64,000 nucleotides of DNA from G016756615 sp050958605 (GCF_050958605.1 NZ_JBJHDO010000010.1:1-64000), one strand, 5' to 3'. Shown: positions 17,168 through 25,751, counted from the stretch's first letter. A program made the numbers and translations. Notes: generated by a model not told the origin, from the letters alone.

Positions 17168-17938
17168 TCACAACGACAGCGGCAGCTCCAGATATTCGGC
17201 GTAGATCATGTCGCGATGCTCGAGGAGCTCGGGTTCGAGTGCCGCCCTGGTCGGGGAGTCCAGTGTCTCGAATGTTGCCCTGGTCCGCTCGTCCATCTTG
17301 CAGTTTTGGGCCGGGAGCGGCGCGAACATCGCCATGAAGGCCGCGCTGTAGATATCGACTGCCGTCAGCGCGTCGCCGACCAGGAAGCGGCTGCCGGCCT
17401 CCCGCTGGGCCTTCAGGCGCAGGGCTAGCATACCGAGCAGGCTCCTTACCCGCGCGCCCGCTGCCTCGCCCGTTTCGGGCGTGTAGCCATACTTCTTGCC
17501 GAGATAACGCGCCACGGGCTCTACGAAACCGCCAGCTCCCTGCAATCCCGAATGGATCAGCTGCAGGCGGCGCGCCCAGCCCAGCCCTTCCTCGCCGCAG
17601 ATCTCATGCGCGAGGCCGAAGACCAGCGCCCGCTCGCCAGGATCGGAAGGCAGGAGAGGCGTGCTCGGGGCGTACCGTTCGGCGAAGAGCAGGATTTCGG
17701 CCCAGCCATGGCGCGGGCGTTCTTTCTCATAGATGAGCGCCGGCGCGCTACGCTGGCCCGACCAGGTCTTCAGCAACTCGCTATCATAGACGAGCCGGAC
17801 CGCCGCCCAGTCGATCCCTTTGACATGCAGGATCCCCTTGGCCGCCTCAGTCCAGGGGCTCGGGAGCCCGCCGACCACGACCATGCGAAGGCCGGGCCGC
17901 TCGACGGCTTCCTCCACGCTTATGTATTCGAATGCCAT
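17168..17938 (-). CDS. Glutathione S-transferase-like protein
   Basis: 256 residues from ATG 17938, chosen for GGGAGG ahead of it. The N-terminal thioredoxin-like part (RMVVVGGLPSPWTEAAKGIL ... SAPALIYEKERPRHGWAEIL) lacks a CxxC, and its serine/tyrosine is not at an obvious canonical spot. The C-terminal helical GST part includes FLVGDALTAVDIYSAAF, where the D after the N-cap box is the family hallmark. It is longer than usual at its N-terminus. A detoxification or redox role is likely but the substrate is unknown. Confidence 0.75.
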   Translation of the reverse strand: MAFEYISVEEAVERPGLRMVVVGGLPSPWTEAAKGILHVKGIDWAAVRLVYDSELLKTWSGQRSAPALIYEKERPRHGWAEILLFAERYAPSTPLLPSDPGERALVFGLAHEICGEEGLGWARRLQLIHSGLQGAGGFVEPVARYLGKKYGYTPETGEAAGARVRSLLGMLALRLKAQREAGSRFLVGDALTAVDIYSAAFMAMFAPLPAQNCKMDERTRATFETLDSPTRAALEPELLEHRDMIYAEYLELPLSL

Positions 17939-18031
17939 GCGATCGCCTCCCTCGCTCGCGGGAAGCATAACGCCCATGCTTGCCTTCTCAAGGCTTTTGT
18001 AACTTAAGGCTGTGGAGATTGTTGTTTCTGC

Positions 18032-18379
18032 CTATTCGTCCACGACCGCCACAAAGCCGCCGAACACCATGCGCTGGCCATCAAAGGGCATTTCGCCGCC
18101 CTCCATGCGCGGGTCCTCCATCGCCTTGGCCATGCCGGTGTCGCGCGTCGCCTTGTCGGGCCATTCCACCCAGGAGAAGACGACGCTCTCGCTGCTCTCG
18201 GCCTTCACCGCGCGCTTGAAATCGGTCACCTTGCCGTCGGGCACCTCATCGCCCCAGCACTCGACAACCCGGATCGCGCCATGGTCCCTGAAGACCTGCG
18301 CGGCTTTTGCCGCGAGCGCAAAATAAGCGTCCTTCTTTCCCGTGGGAACCGGTACGAGATACCCGTCGATATAGGCCAT
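18032..18379 (-). CDS. DUF1428-family protein
   Basis: 115 residues from ATG 18379, with GGAGGAGGCC just upstream. The sequence begins MAYIDGYLVPVPTGKKDAYF and contains VVECWGDEVPDGKVTDF, VVFSWVEWPDKATRD and MPFDGQRMVFGGF, the DUF1428 (PF07237) pattern. The family has a dimeric ferredoxin-like alpha/beta fold related to antibiotic biosynthesis monooxygenase-like proteins; its function is unknown. Confidence 0.9.
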   Translation of the reverse strand: MAYIDGYLVPVPTGKKDAYFALAAKAAQVFRDHGAIRVVECWGDEVPDGKVTDFKRAVKAESSESVVFSWVEWPDKATRDTGMAKAMEDPRMEGGEMPFDGQRMVFGGFVAVVDE

Positions 18380-18499
18380 GGCCTCCTCCATCGGTCTGGA
18401 AACAAAAGAAACACTTCCGTGCGGTTCCGGAAAAACCCGTGAAACAGCGGCGGTTTACAGATGGTTCGCAGAACGGCGTGCAACCACTGGAGTTCCCGG

Positions 18500-18673
18500 A
18501 TGTCGTCACTATCGCGCAGAATGCAGGCAGCATTGGGATCGATCAAGGATTATCGGGAGCGCCGGCGCCTCGAGCGGACGCTTGCCGCCATGGAGGTCGC
18601 GCTGCTGGCAGGCATGGACGCCGGCTGGCCGGAGATCTGCGGCGAAGCCATTGCGCGGGGCCGGCGGCCGTAG
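18500..18673 (+). CDS. Small hypothetical protein
   Basis: 57 residues from ATG 18500 (MSSLSRRMQAALGSIKDYRE ... AAMEVALLAGMDAGWPEICG). The sequence is mostly helical and charged. GGAG precedes the ATG by nine bases. The next small gene starts 22 bases after its stop with a strong ribosome binding site, which supports a two-gene unit. It could equally be a chance frame; function is unknown. Confidence 0.45.
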   Translation: MSSLSRRMQAALGSIKDYRERRRLERTLAAMEVALLAGMDAGWPEICGEAIARGRRP

Positions 18674-18695
18674 GAACGGATGACAGGAGGCGGAA

Positions 18696-18887
18696 ATGCT
18701 GGAAACGAAGTTTGCCAAGGGAGCCGCGGACACCCTCGCGCTCCGCTCCCAACGATGGGCGAAGCTGATCGGCAAGCTGCGCTGGGCGGGAATGGAAGAC
18801 GAGGCGTTTCGGCTCGAGACGATCGTCGCTTCCCTGCCCACCAGGAAAAGGCCGAGCGTCTTCGCCGAACCCTGCGAGACCGATTGA
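18696..18887 (+). CDS. Small hypothetical protein
   Basis: 63 residues (MLETKFAKGAADTLALRSQR ... GMEDEAFRLETIVASLPTRK). ACAGGAGGCGGAA gives a near-ideal ribosome binding site. It is helical with no membrane segment or known motif. It is probably co-transcribed with the 57-residue gene upstream. Confidence 0.55.
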   Translation: MLETKFAKGAADTLALRSQRWAKLIGKLRWAGMEDEAFRLETIVASLPTRKRPSVFAEPCETD

Positions 18888-19036
18888 GCATCCAGTCGGG
18901 CAGGGGCGAGGCGTCTTCACCATAGACGACGGCCCGTAAGCATTTCCGGAACGCCGCGGAGAGCATGCGCAGCTCTAACATTTGTCGGAACAATAGTCGT
19001 GGAGCTCGGTTCGAAGGGCGGATGCGAGCCTTTTCA

Positions 19037-19333
19037 ATGCCGCGCTACTATTTTGACACGAATGACGGGCGGTCGCTGGCGGTCGATCAGACCGGCTTGG
19101 ACCTTGCCACAATGGAAGAAGTGCGGTGGGCCGCCCTGGACGCCTTGCCGGATATGGCAAGGGATGCCTTGCCGCGCCACCCCGTGCGCGAATTGTCGGT
19201 TCACGTTCGGGATGAAGAGGGCCGGGTCGTCTTCACGGCATCATTGGTCCTGATCACCCGCCAGGACGGGAAGTCCATGGATCCCGAGACTTCCAATGGC
19301 GTGTCTCCGCCGCTAGCATCCCCTATGATGTAG
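19037..19333 (+). CDS. DUF6894-type small protein
   Basis: 98 residues from ATG 19037. The family pattern MPRYYFDTNDGRSL ... DQTGLDLATMEEVRWAALDA ... ELSVHVRDEEGRVVFTASLVL is clear. These proteins are very common and multi-copy in rhizobia and have no known function. The open frame upstream to 18965 is not needed. The ribosome binding site is weak. Confidence 0.82.
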   Translation: MPRYYFDTNDGRSLAVDQTGLDLATMEEVRWAALDALPDMARDALPRHPVRELSVHVRDEEGRVVFTASLVLITRQDGKSMDPETSNGVSPPLASPMM

Positions 19334-19368
19334 CCGGGGCCGCCCGGCATGTGATCCGAGGGGACCTC

Positions 19369-19812
19369 ATGCAGACGATCGTCAGGGTAATCTGCGCCAT
19401 CGGCCAGTCAGGCCAGCTCGGGCTCGACGGCGTGCTGCCGTGGGAAGGCAACAAGTCTCCGGAATTCGTTGCCGACGTCGCGCGTTTCTTCGACATCACG
19501 CGCGGGCACGTGCTGCTCGCCGGGCCGAAAACGATCGACGCCATTCCCGGATTCGCGCGCGGCGATCGCGAGCTGTTCGTGCTGCGCTCCTCGATGGATC
19601 CCGAGCAGACACTCAGGCGCTTTGCCGGCCGTATCGTCTATATCGGCGGTGGCCCGCCCGTCTGGGACGCCTATGCCCGATTTGTCAGCCATTGGGACGT
19701 CACGCGCCTGCCTTATGACGGGCCGGCCGATCGGTGGTTCGACCCGCGTTGGTTGACCGCGTCCGGCAAGAAGCCGGGAACGTCGGCAAGAGCCGTTGGT
19801 GAACCGAAATAA
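19369..19812 (+). CDS. Dihydrofolate reductase
   Basis: 147 residues from ATG 19369, with GAGGGG before it. Hallmarks are the N-terminal VRVICAIGQSGQLGLDGVLPWEGNKSPEF (substrate-binding PW..), the NADPH-binding stretch TRGHVLLAGPKTIDAIPGF and the IYIGGGPPVWDAYARF loop. It reduces dihydrofolate to tetrahydrofolate with NADPH. It is a little shorter than chromosomal FolA and carries no thymidylate synthase neighbour, so it may be a second, FolA-like copy rather than the housekeeping enzyme. Confidence 0.82.
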   Translation: MQTIVRVICAIGQSGQLGLDGVLPWEGNKSPEFVADVARFFDITRGHVLLAGPKTIDAIPGFARGDRELFVLRSSMDPEQTLRRFAGRIVYIGGGPPVWDAYARFVSHWDVTRLPYDGPADRWFDPRWLTASGKKPGTSARAVGEPK

Positions 19813-19924
19813 AGGAAGAAATCCAACATTTGGGCAATGGGGCTGTTCCCAGTGGTGTATAGAGAAATTCGGCACGTAGCATGCCGGCGCAACACCCGCC
19901 CATCATTGATCCGGGGTATGACGA

Positions 19925-20653
19925 TTGCAGAGACCTCTCGATCCACTTGTCGCCGCTTTCTCCAGACGCGACCGGCTGACGGAAGAGGAGAAAGCTATCC
20001 TGGAAGGACTGCCAAAGAGACTAAAGGACTATAAGGCCGGCGCCGATATCATCGCGGAGGGAAGCCGTCCCCAGGAGAGCTGTCTCATGCTGGAAGGCTT
20101 CACGGCGAGAGCACAACATCTCTCGAGCGGAAAGACGCAATTGACCGCGGTTCATATTTCCGGCGATTTCGTCGATCTGCATGGTTTCCTGCTGAAGCAG
20201 ATGGATCACGGCATCGTCGCCTTGTCACCCTGCAAGGTCGCCTTCATTCCTCATGCAAGCCTGAGGACGATAACCGAAACCAACCCGCATCTGGCCCGGA
20301 TGTTCTGGCTCTCCACCGTGGTGGATGGGGCCATCCAAAGGGCCTGGATCACCTGCCTGGGCAGACGTTCCGCGATCCAGCATCTCGCTCATCTTATCTG
20401 CGAACTCTATCTGCGGCTGGAAATCGTGGGGCAGGCGGAGAACGGCGAGTTCGAGTTTCCGGTCACCCAGTCGGAACTGGGCGACATGCTCGGCCTCTCC
20501 AACGTTCACGTCAACAGGACCCTTCAGGAGCTTCGCGGCACCAAGCTCATCCGCTGGCGCGGCAGCACGGTGAACGTCGATGATTTCGACGGGTTGAGAA
20601 GCTTTGCGGAATTCGACCCCCTCTATCTCAATTTGACTCAAGAACCGAGATGA
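19925..20653 (+). CDS. Crp/Fnr-family transcriptional regulator
   Basis: 242 residues. An N-terminal cyclic-nucleotide-binding fold (about 10-140, with GADIIAEGSRPQESCLMLEG and ISGDFVDLHGFLL) is followed by a C-terminal HTH_CRP (FPVTQSELGDMLGLSNVHVN RTLQELR). There are no N-terminal FNR cysteines, so it is not a standard FNR oxygen sensor. The only usable start is TTG at 19925. Rhizobial genomes have several such paralogues, and its ligand is unknown. Confidence 0.85.
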   Translation: MQRPLDPLVAAFSRRDRLTEEEKAILEGLPKRLKDYKAGADIIAEGSRPQESCLMLEGFTARAQHLSSGKTQLTAVHISGDFVDLHGFLLKQMDHGIVALSPCKVAFIPHASLRTITETNPHLARMFWLSTVVDGAIQRAWITCLGRRSAIQHLAHLICELYLRLEIVGQAENGEFEFPVTQSELGDMLGLSNVHVNRTLQELRGTKLIRWRGSTVNVDDFDGLRSFAEFDPLYLNLTQEPR

Positions 20654-20670
20654 AGCCGCGCTTGTGTGGC

Positions 20671-20721
20671 TAATGCATGTCGCCCAAAGGTGGGCAGCGG
20701 TTTGGGCAGACGACAGGCATA
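20671..20721. repeat. REP-like palindrome between convergent genes
   Basis: GCATGTCGCCCAAA and TTTGGGCAGACGACAGGC form an interrupted inverted repeat in the 77-base gap between the regulator and the AI-2E-type exporter genes, both of which end here. The sequence resembles a very abundant rhizobial intergenic repeat. A bidirectional terminator or mRNA-end role is likely. Confidence 0.65.
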
Positions 20722-20730
20722 AACCATAGC

Positions 20731-21873
20731 TTAAAGCATGTCGGCCTTTGCCGGCCGCTGTTCTTTGCCGGTGCGCTCCTCGGCCACGAGTTCCCAACTC
20801 ACCAGGAAAAGCGCGGCGATCACGGGGCCGAGCACGAAGCCGCTGACGCCGAGCACGGCGAGCCCGCCGATGGTCGAGAAGAGCACGAGATAGTCGGGCA
20901 TCCGCGTCTGCCGCCCGACGACGACCGGCCGCAGCACGTTGTCCGACATGCTGATCACCAACGTGCCATAGGCGAGCAGGATCGCTCCCTTGATCCAGGA
21001 GCCGCCGATGATCAGGAATACGGCGGCTGGGAACCAGATCAGGGCAGCGCCGACTGCGGGCAGCACCGACACCAGCGCCATCACCGCGCCCCAGAACACG
21101 GCGCCATTGATGCCGAGAAAGAAGAAGATCAGGCCGCCCAGCACGCCCTGCGTCACGCCGACGACGAACGTTCCCTTGAGCGTGGCGATCGAGACTTCGG
21201 CGAATTTGGCGAAGAGGCGCTGCTTCTGGTCGCTGGGTAGCGGGATGATGGCGAACATTCTCCGATACATCTCGTCGCCGTCGCGAAGGATGAAATAGAG
21301 CAGATAGACCATCAGAAAGAAATTCATGACGAAGCTGGCGGCGTTCTGGCCGGCGCCGACCAGCAGCGAGAGGGCGAACTGTCCGCCGCGCATCACCGCC
21401 GTCTGAACCCTTTCGGTGATCGCGCCGAAATCGACGCCGAGCCCCTCGAGCCACTGCCAGGTCTGCTGCGGGACGAGCTGCTCCAGCCACCCGAGCGTCG
21501 CGCCGAGATCGAACTGGCTGCTCTCGATGCGTTGGTAGACCGCCGCGCCTTCCGTGACGATCATCGATCCCAGGATGAAGATCGGTATCTGCACGAAAAC
21601 GAGGGTCAGGAGCAGCGTTACGGCGGCGGCGAGGCCGGGCCGCAGCCGGAATTTCGCCTCGACCCATTGTTGAATCGGCCGGAACAGGATGCCGAGGACG
21701 ACCGCCCAGAAGATCGCCTGCCAGACGACATAGAGCACGATCGCAAGCGCGATCGTCGCCGCGATCGCAAGCAGGACCAACGCTGTGGTGCGATTGACTG
21801 TCAAACCGGGGCTTCCCGAACCAATGTCTCGAGGCTCGGCATATCCGAAAACATGCCGGGGCGCATCGGACAA
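20731..21873 (-). CDS. AI-2E family transporter (PerM/TqsA-like)
   Basis: 380 residues with about seven or eight hydrophobic segments. Segments such as FWAVVLGILFRPIQQWVEAK, NFFLMVYLLYFILRDGDEMY, VVGVTQGVLGGLIFFFLGIN and SMSDNVLRPVVVGRQTRMPD mark PF01594. Members are inner-membrane exporters, including the AI-2 exporter TqsA and a Na+/H+ antiporter, so the substrate cannot be fixed. The start is TTG 21873; a TTG at 21801, just before the first membrane segment, is an alternative. Confidence 0.88.
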   Translation of the reverse strand: MSDAPRHVFGYAEPRDIGSGSPGLTVNRTTALVLLAIAATIALAIVLYVVWQAIFWAVVLGILFRPIQQWVEAKFRLRPGLAAAVTLLLTLVFVQIPIFILGSMIVTEGAAVYQRIESSQFDLGATLGWLEQLVPQQTWQWLEGLGVDFGAITERVQTAVMRGGQFALSLLVGAGQNAASFVMNFFLMVYLLYFILRDGDEMYRRMFAIIPLPSDQKQRLFAKFAEVSIATLKGTFVVGVTQGVLGGLIFFFLGINGAVFWGAVMALVSVLPAVGAALIWFPAAVFLIIGGSWIKGAILLAYGTLVISMSDNVLRPVVVGRQTRMPDYLVLFSTIGGLAVLGVSGFVLGPVIAALFLVSWELVAEERTGKEQRPAKADML

Positions 21874-21889
21874 TCCAGGCAGGCAGCTG

Positions 21890-22144
21890 TCACGATTTGC
21901 GGGCGCGGAGGCGCCGCGCGTTGGCGCGAACCTTTCCGCGATAGCCGCTGACGACCTTGTCGAGGGATCCCCGCCGCATCAGGGTGAAGCTCGCATCCCC
22001 GGCCGCGAAAATTTTCTCCGCCACCATGCGCTGCATTTCGAGATTGGCCGAGGCGAGGTCGCCGGCGATCCTGAAGCTGCGCAGCATCATCACCTGCTGG
22101 GCCTCGAGCCCCAGCATGCCGAGATTGATCATCGATTTCAGCAT
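21890..22144 (-). CDS. Small conserved rhizobial protein (antifreeze-like annotation)
   Basis: 84 residues from ATG 22144, preceded by GCAGGAGGAACAGGC. Methionine-rich helices (INLGMLGLEAQQVMMLRSFR) are followed by a basic C-terminus (VVSGYRGKVRANARRLRARK). Similar proteins in Rhizobiales are often called antifreeze proteins without evidence. A phasin-like or membrane-associated helical role is possible. It ends 17 bases before the exporter gene start on the same strand, so the two may share a transcript. Confidence 0.68.
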   Translation of the reverse strand: MLKSMINLGMLGLEAQQVMMLRSFRIAGDLASANLEMQRMVAEKIFAAGDASFTLMRRGSLDKVVSGYRGKVRANARRLRARKS

Positions 22145-22372
22145 GCCTGTTCCTCCTGCCGCATCGGGGCCCAATGGGGTGGCAATCAACTGCCGGTCGC
22201 GTCGAGTTGAACGTAGCACATCGGATTTCGCCTCGGGAGTAACCGCGGGTTGGTTGAAGTTTTGCAGCCCTGGGTTACCCTCGCCACTTGGCGGCCCTGT
22301 CGCCGCGCCCGGCGGGGGCGCGGCGAGCAGCGGGCAGGTCTTTCAGGGCGAAGATTCCAAGGGTGGTGACGG

Positions 22373-23047
22373 ATGCCGGAAGACCACGGCGGCGATGTCT
22401 TGCAGCCCGGCGATCGGGCGCCGAATGTCGTTCTCGAGGCGATTACCCGCCAGGGGCGGATCGCCATCGACGACTATCGCGGGCAGCCGCTACTGGTCGG
22501 GCTTTTCAGAGGGCTCCATTGTCCCTTCTGCCGTCGCCATCTCGCTGCCCAGGCGCAGACCGACGCGATCCTGCGCGAGAAGGGGGTCGAGTGCCTCTCC
22601 GTCGTAAACACGCCGATCGATCGCGCGCGGCTCTACCTTCGCTACCATCCCATTCCCGGCCTGCTGGCGGCCGCCGATCCCGAGCGGCAATCGCACCGAG
22701 CCTTCGGCCTGCCGACTTTTGAATTCACCGAGAACGAAACCGTCTGGCCCCGGAAGGTAGGCCTCGATACGGTGCGCAGCATTGTGGTGGACATGCCCGG
22801 CGAATTGCCCGGACCGATGAATCCGATGGCTGCGGCGGAAGTGCTCAACACCAGGGACGGCTATGAGATGACCGATACCGACAGGGAAATGGCCGCGACC
22901 GGTGACGGCCAGCTCTTCGGCCAATTCCTGCTCGACCGGGAAGGCGTCATCCGCTGGAGCTTCACCGAGGTCCCCGAAGATGGACGCCGCATGTTCGCGA
23001 GGCCCAGCACGGACGAGCTGATCGAGGCTGTAGGGCGGGTCGTGTAA
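22373..23047 (+). CDS. Peroxiredoxin-like AhpC/TSA-fold protein
   Basis: 224 residues. The redoxin fold starts with LQPGDRAPNVVLEAITRQGR and has a cysteine motif FRGLHCPFCRRHLAA (CPFC), comparable to thioredoxin-like peroxide reductases of the AhpC-type redoxin family rather than classical 2-Cys Prx. It probably reduces peroxides or disulfides in the cytoplasm, as no signal peptide is present. It converges on the ECF sigma gene with 13 bases between the stops. Confidence 0.82.
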   Translation: MPEDHGGDVLQPGDRAPNVVLEAITRQGRIAIDDYRGQPLLVGLFRGLHCPFCRRHLAAQAQTDAILREKGVECLSVVNTPIDRARLYLRYHPIPGLLAAADPERQSHRAFGLPTFEFTENETVWPRKVGLDTVRSIVVDMPGELPGPMNPMAAAEVLNTRDGYEMTDTDREMAATGDGQLFGQFLLDREGVIRWSFTEVPEDGRRMFARPSTDELIEAVGRVV

Positions 23048-23060
23048 AGAGCATTCCCGC

Positions 23061-23942
23061 TTACTGTGTCTCCAACCTCGTCAGATGCGCCAAGCCTGCG
23101 AGCTTCTGCGGATTCAGCACGCGCAGGACCGACAGGATGCGTTCTCCGTCGGTTTCGAACGAGGTCGCCGCATAGGGGCGGCCGTCAAGGAAGCCGATCG
23201 CACCCGCCTTGCCGTTGACGGCAACGATGCGGAATGACAATCGACCCGACAATTTGCCGACGACGCCCACCTCTAGGCGCGCGATCCGCTGGGCTCCGAT
23301 CACTGGACGCAGCGCGGCCCAGACCTTGCCGCCGCCGTCGCTGACGAGCACCGCGTCGGGCGCGAGCAATTCGGCAATCCGTTGCGCATCCCGCTCATGG
23401 ACGGCCTCTACATAGCGCATGACGAGCTGCTGGTGAGCCGCCGGCGATACCTCGAAGCGCGGCCGGTCTCTGCGCACGCGCTGGCGGGCGCGATGGACGA
23501 GTTGCCGGCACGCCATCTCGCTTTTCCCGAGGGCGCCGGCGATGTCGGGATAGCCGCAGTCGAACACGTCGTGCATCAGGAAGGCGACACGTTCCTCCGG
23601 CGACAGTTGCTCCAGCACGACGAGCAGCGCCGTCGACAGGTCCGAGGCGAGTTCCGCCGCGCGAAAGGGAGGCGCCTCCTCGCCGACGAGCGGCTCCGGC
23701 AGCCAGGGTCCGACATAAGCGTCCCGCTCGGCGGCAGCCTTGCGCAGGCGATCGACACAGATGCGCGACAAGACGGTCGTCAGCCATGCCTCTGCCGAGC
23801 GGACCTCCGCCGTGTCCGTCCGATACCAGCGCAAGAACGCCTCCTGCACCGCGTCTTCGGCATCCTGGCGGGAGCCCAGCATGCGGTAGGCAAGGCCGAA
23901 CAGGCGCGACCTGTGGGTTTCGATGTCATGGCCGACGAGCAA
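23061..23942 (-). CDS. ECF41-type RNA polymerase sigma factor with SnoaL-like C-terminal domain
   Basis: 293 residues from TTG 23942. Sigma region 2 (THRSRLFGLAYRMLGSRQDA EDAVQEAFL) and region 4 (LSPEERVAFLMHDVFDCGYP) are followed by a NTF2/SnoaL-like domain. All three ECF41 signatures are visible: WLPEP (80-84), DGGGK (202-206, usually DGGGR) and NPQKL (277-281, usually NPDKL). The C-terminal domain regulates sigma activity instead of an anti-sigma factor. No ATG exists in this frame. A longer TTG start at 24053 is disfavoured because the ECF41 promoter at 24003-23978 lies inside that extension. Confidence 0.92.
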   Translation of the reverse strand: MLVGHDIETHRSRLFGLAYRMLGSRQDAEDAVQEAFLRWYRTDTAEVRSAEAWLTTVLSRICVDRLRKAAAERDAYVGPWLPEPLVGEEAPPFRAAELASDLSTALLVVLEQLSPEERVAFLMHDVFDCGYPDIAGALGKSEMACRQLVHRARQRVRRDRPRFEVSPAAHQQLVMRYVEAVHERDAQRIAELLAPDAVLVSDGGGKVWAALRPVIGAQRIARLEVGVVGKLSGRLSFRIVAVNGKAGAIGFLDGRPYAATSFETDGERILSVLRVLNPQKLAGLAHLTRLETQ

Positions 23943-23977
23943 GGGAATCCATCTCCAAACCTGAACTGCAGCATATA

Positions 23978-24003
23978 GACGATCGGCAACGGTCGTTGTG
24001 ACA
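23978..24003 (-). promoter_or_regulatory. ECF41-type promoter of the sigma factor gene (autoregulation)
   Basis: On the minus strand TGTCACA (24003-23997) and CGTC (23981-23978) are separated by 15 bases. This is the TGTCACA/CGTC pair known for ECF41 regulons. The -10 element lies 36 bases before the TTG start. The same pair with the same 15-base spacing precedes the divergent SDR gene. Confidence 0.82.
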
Positions 24004-24322
24004 GTTTCGGTCGATCCGGATTCTGCACCCTTGAACGACTGGCCGAAACGCAACGGAATGGATCCTCATATCGCCATCGCTTCGCTCGGCGTCGGCCCGA
24101 GGATCGCTATTGCAATATTGCCGGACGCCAGTCGCCGACGAATGACGGTTGGTATCGACATTGCGGCTTCGTCATCGACGGACCCGAGCGAAGCGAGGTT
24201 GATCCGTGGATCCATTCCGCAACATGGCGGCCGGCCGCCCGACGGTCCAGGCGTCGATCGCTAAGGTGGGCCTGAAAGCGGCAAGGTTCGTCGGTCGGCA
24301 TCGCCGAGGAAATCGCGCAGGC

Positions 24323-24348
24323 TGTCACAGCGTCGCTTCTCCTTCGTC
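24323..24348 (+). promoter_or_regulatory. ECF41-type promoter of the SDR gene
   Basis: TGTCACA (24323-24329) and CGTC (24345-24348) are separated by 15 bases, 72 bases ahead of the ATG at 24421. The motif and spacing are identical to those at the sigma gene, pointing to one sigma factor driving both directions. Between the two promoters (24004-24322) no gene was identified. Confidence 0.82.
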
Positions 24349-24420
24349 TTCTTGGGTGCTGGGTCGCGCCCAGGGCGCGTTCTCCCAGGAAGCTTCCTCC
24401 CAACCGAAGGAAAAACGACG

Positions 24421-25146
24421 ATGAGCACCAATATCTTTCTGGCCGGCGCTTCGGGCGCGATCGGGCGACAGCTCGTACCGCTTCTGCTCGAGGCGGGCTA
24501 CCGCGTCTTCGGAACCACGCGTTCCCCGGACAGGGCGCATGCGCTCGAGGCAGCGGGCGCGGAACCCGTGGTCCTCGACGTGTTCGATGTTTCCGCCGTC
24601 GACGCGGCCTTATCGCGGATCCGACCCGACATCCTTGTCCACATGCTGACCGACCTGCCCAGGGATCTGAGCCCCGAGGCAATGGTCGAGGGCAAGATAC
24701 GCAACGCCCGCATCTGGAGCGAAGGCACACGCAATCTGATGGAGGCGGCGAGCAAAGCGGGAACGCGGCGGGCCATCGCCCAGAGCCTTGCCTGGTTTTA
24801 TGCGTCCGGCCCCGAACCGCATCGGGAAGAGGACGCGCTCGGCACGGCCGATGCCGACCTGCGCGTGGTCCTGGAAGCCGTGCTGGCGCTCGAGCAGGCG
24901 GTGCTGGACACGCCACCCGTGGAGGGGATCGTGTTGCGTTATGGGCTGCTTTATGGACCGGGTACGAGCAGTGAACAGGCCCAGGCTCCATATTCGCTCC
25001 ATGTCCAGGCCGCCGCGCAGGCAGCGCTTCTGGCGATAGAAAAGGGCCGCCGCGGCGTCTACAACGTTGTCGACGACAATGCGTTCGTTGCCGCGGAGAA
25101 GGCGCGCCAGGAACTGGGATGGAGCCCGGCCTTCCGGCGCGGATGA
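24421..25146 (+). CDS. NAD(P)-dependent SDR / epimerase-like protein, probable ECF41 target
   Basis: 241 residues from ATG 24421, with GAAGGA upstream. The atypical SDR fold begins FLAGASGAIGRQLVPLLLEAG (the first glycine-rich turn binds NAD(P)), followed by the VVLDVFDVSAVDAALSRIRP segment and LRYGLLYGPGTSSEQ. The usual YxxxK is replaced by SLAWFYASGPEP, as in other extended SDRs of this type. SDRs are one of the classic partners of ECF41 sigma factors, and here the promoter supports that. The reaction is unknown. It ends with a short C-terminus (WSPAFRRG) and may lack one or two terminal helices. Confidence 0.82.
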   Translation: MSTNIFLAGASGAIGRQLVPLLLEAGYRVFGTTRSPDRAHALEAAGAEPVVLDVFDVSAVDAALSRIRPDILVHMLTDLPRDLSPEAMVEGKIRNARIWSEGTRNLMEAASKAGTRRAIAQSLAWFYASGPEPHREEDALGTADADLRVVLEAVLALEQAVLDTPPVEGIVLRYGLLYGPGTSSEQAQAPYSLHVQAAAQAALLAIEKGRRGVYNVVDDNAFVAAEKARQELGWSPAFRRG

Positions 25147-25214
25147 ACGGATCGCAGTGATGTGCCCGCCGCTCCAGGTTCCCCGACGCGCCGCTTTGTG
25201 CTAGGCCCCGCCTC

Positions 25215-25751
25215 ATGGAACATGCAGGCGAAATCCTTATCCTGACCGGTCCTCCGGGATCGGGAAAGACGACGACGGCGCGAGCGCTGGCCAGGGAGCC
25301 GGGAGCGGCGAAGGTGCATCTGCATGCCGACGACTTCTGGCATTTCATCAGGAACGGGGCGATCGCGCCCTACCTGCCCGAAGCGCAGGCACAGAATACG
25401 GTGGTGGTCGACGTGCTGGCCAAGGCGGCGGAAGGTTATGCCCGCGGCGGTTATTTCGTCGTCGTCGACGGCATCGTCGGGCCCTGGTTCCTGGAGCCAT
25501 TCAAGAGAACCACGGCGCCGCTGCACTATGTCGTGCTGCGCCCGCCACTCGGCGAGGCCATCCGGCGCTGCCGCGAGCGCGGCGGGAACACGCTTTCGGA
25601 TCCGGTGCCGATCGCGTCGCTCTACCGGCAACTCTCTTCGCTCGGAGATCTCGAGCGCCATGCGCTCGCGACGGACGGGTGGAGCCGGGAGGAAACGCTG
25701 GGCGCGGTCATCCAGGCCGTGCGGAGCCGGGAATTTCTCCTGGCGCGGTGA
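25215..25751 (+). CDS. P-loop AAA/kinase-type ATPase
   Basis: 178 residues. The Walker A motif GPPGSGKTTTARAL lies at residues 12-19, with a likely catalytic/Walker B aspartate in VHLHADDFWHF and a second VVVDGIVGPWF strand. It is the size and shape of small nucleotide or metabolite kinases (AAA_33 group, like shikimate or chloramphenicol kinases). The phosphate acceptor is unknown. The ribosome binding site is weak. It lies 68 bases after the SDR gene and might be in the same ECF41 transcript. Confidence 0.8.
   Translation: MEHAGEILILTGPPGSGKTTTARALAREPGAAKVHLHADDFWHFIRNGAIAPYLPEAQAQNTVVVDVLAKAAEGYARGGYFVVVDGIVGPWFLEPFKRTTAPLHYVVLRPPLGEAIRRCRERGGNTLSDPVPIASLYRQLSSLGDLERHALATDGWSREETLGAVIQAVRSREFLLAR

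Noticed and set aside
19369..19812. Trimethoprim-resistance (dfr) cassette
   Set aside because: No attC site, integron or mobile context is seen. The protein looks like an ordinary chromosomal FolA relative.
20225..21667. 480-codon minus-strand frame overlapping the Crp/Fnr and exporter genes
   Set aside because: It lies in a different frame of the exporter gene and antisense to the regulator, with no membrane segments or family match.
24107..25348. 413-codon minus-strand frame across the SDR gene
   Set aside because: It is Pro/Arg/Ser-rich shadow sequence, and the SDR promoter, ribosome binding site and Rossmann motif are on the plus strand.
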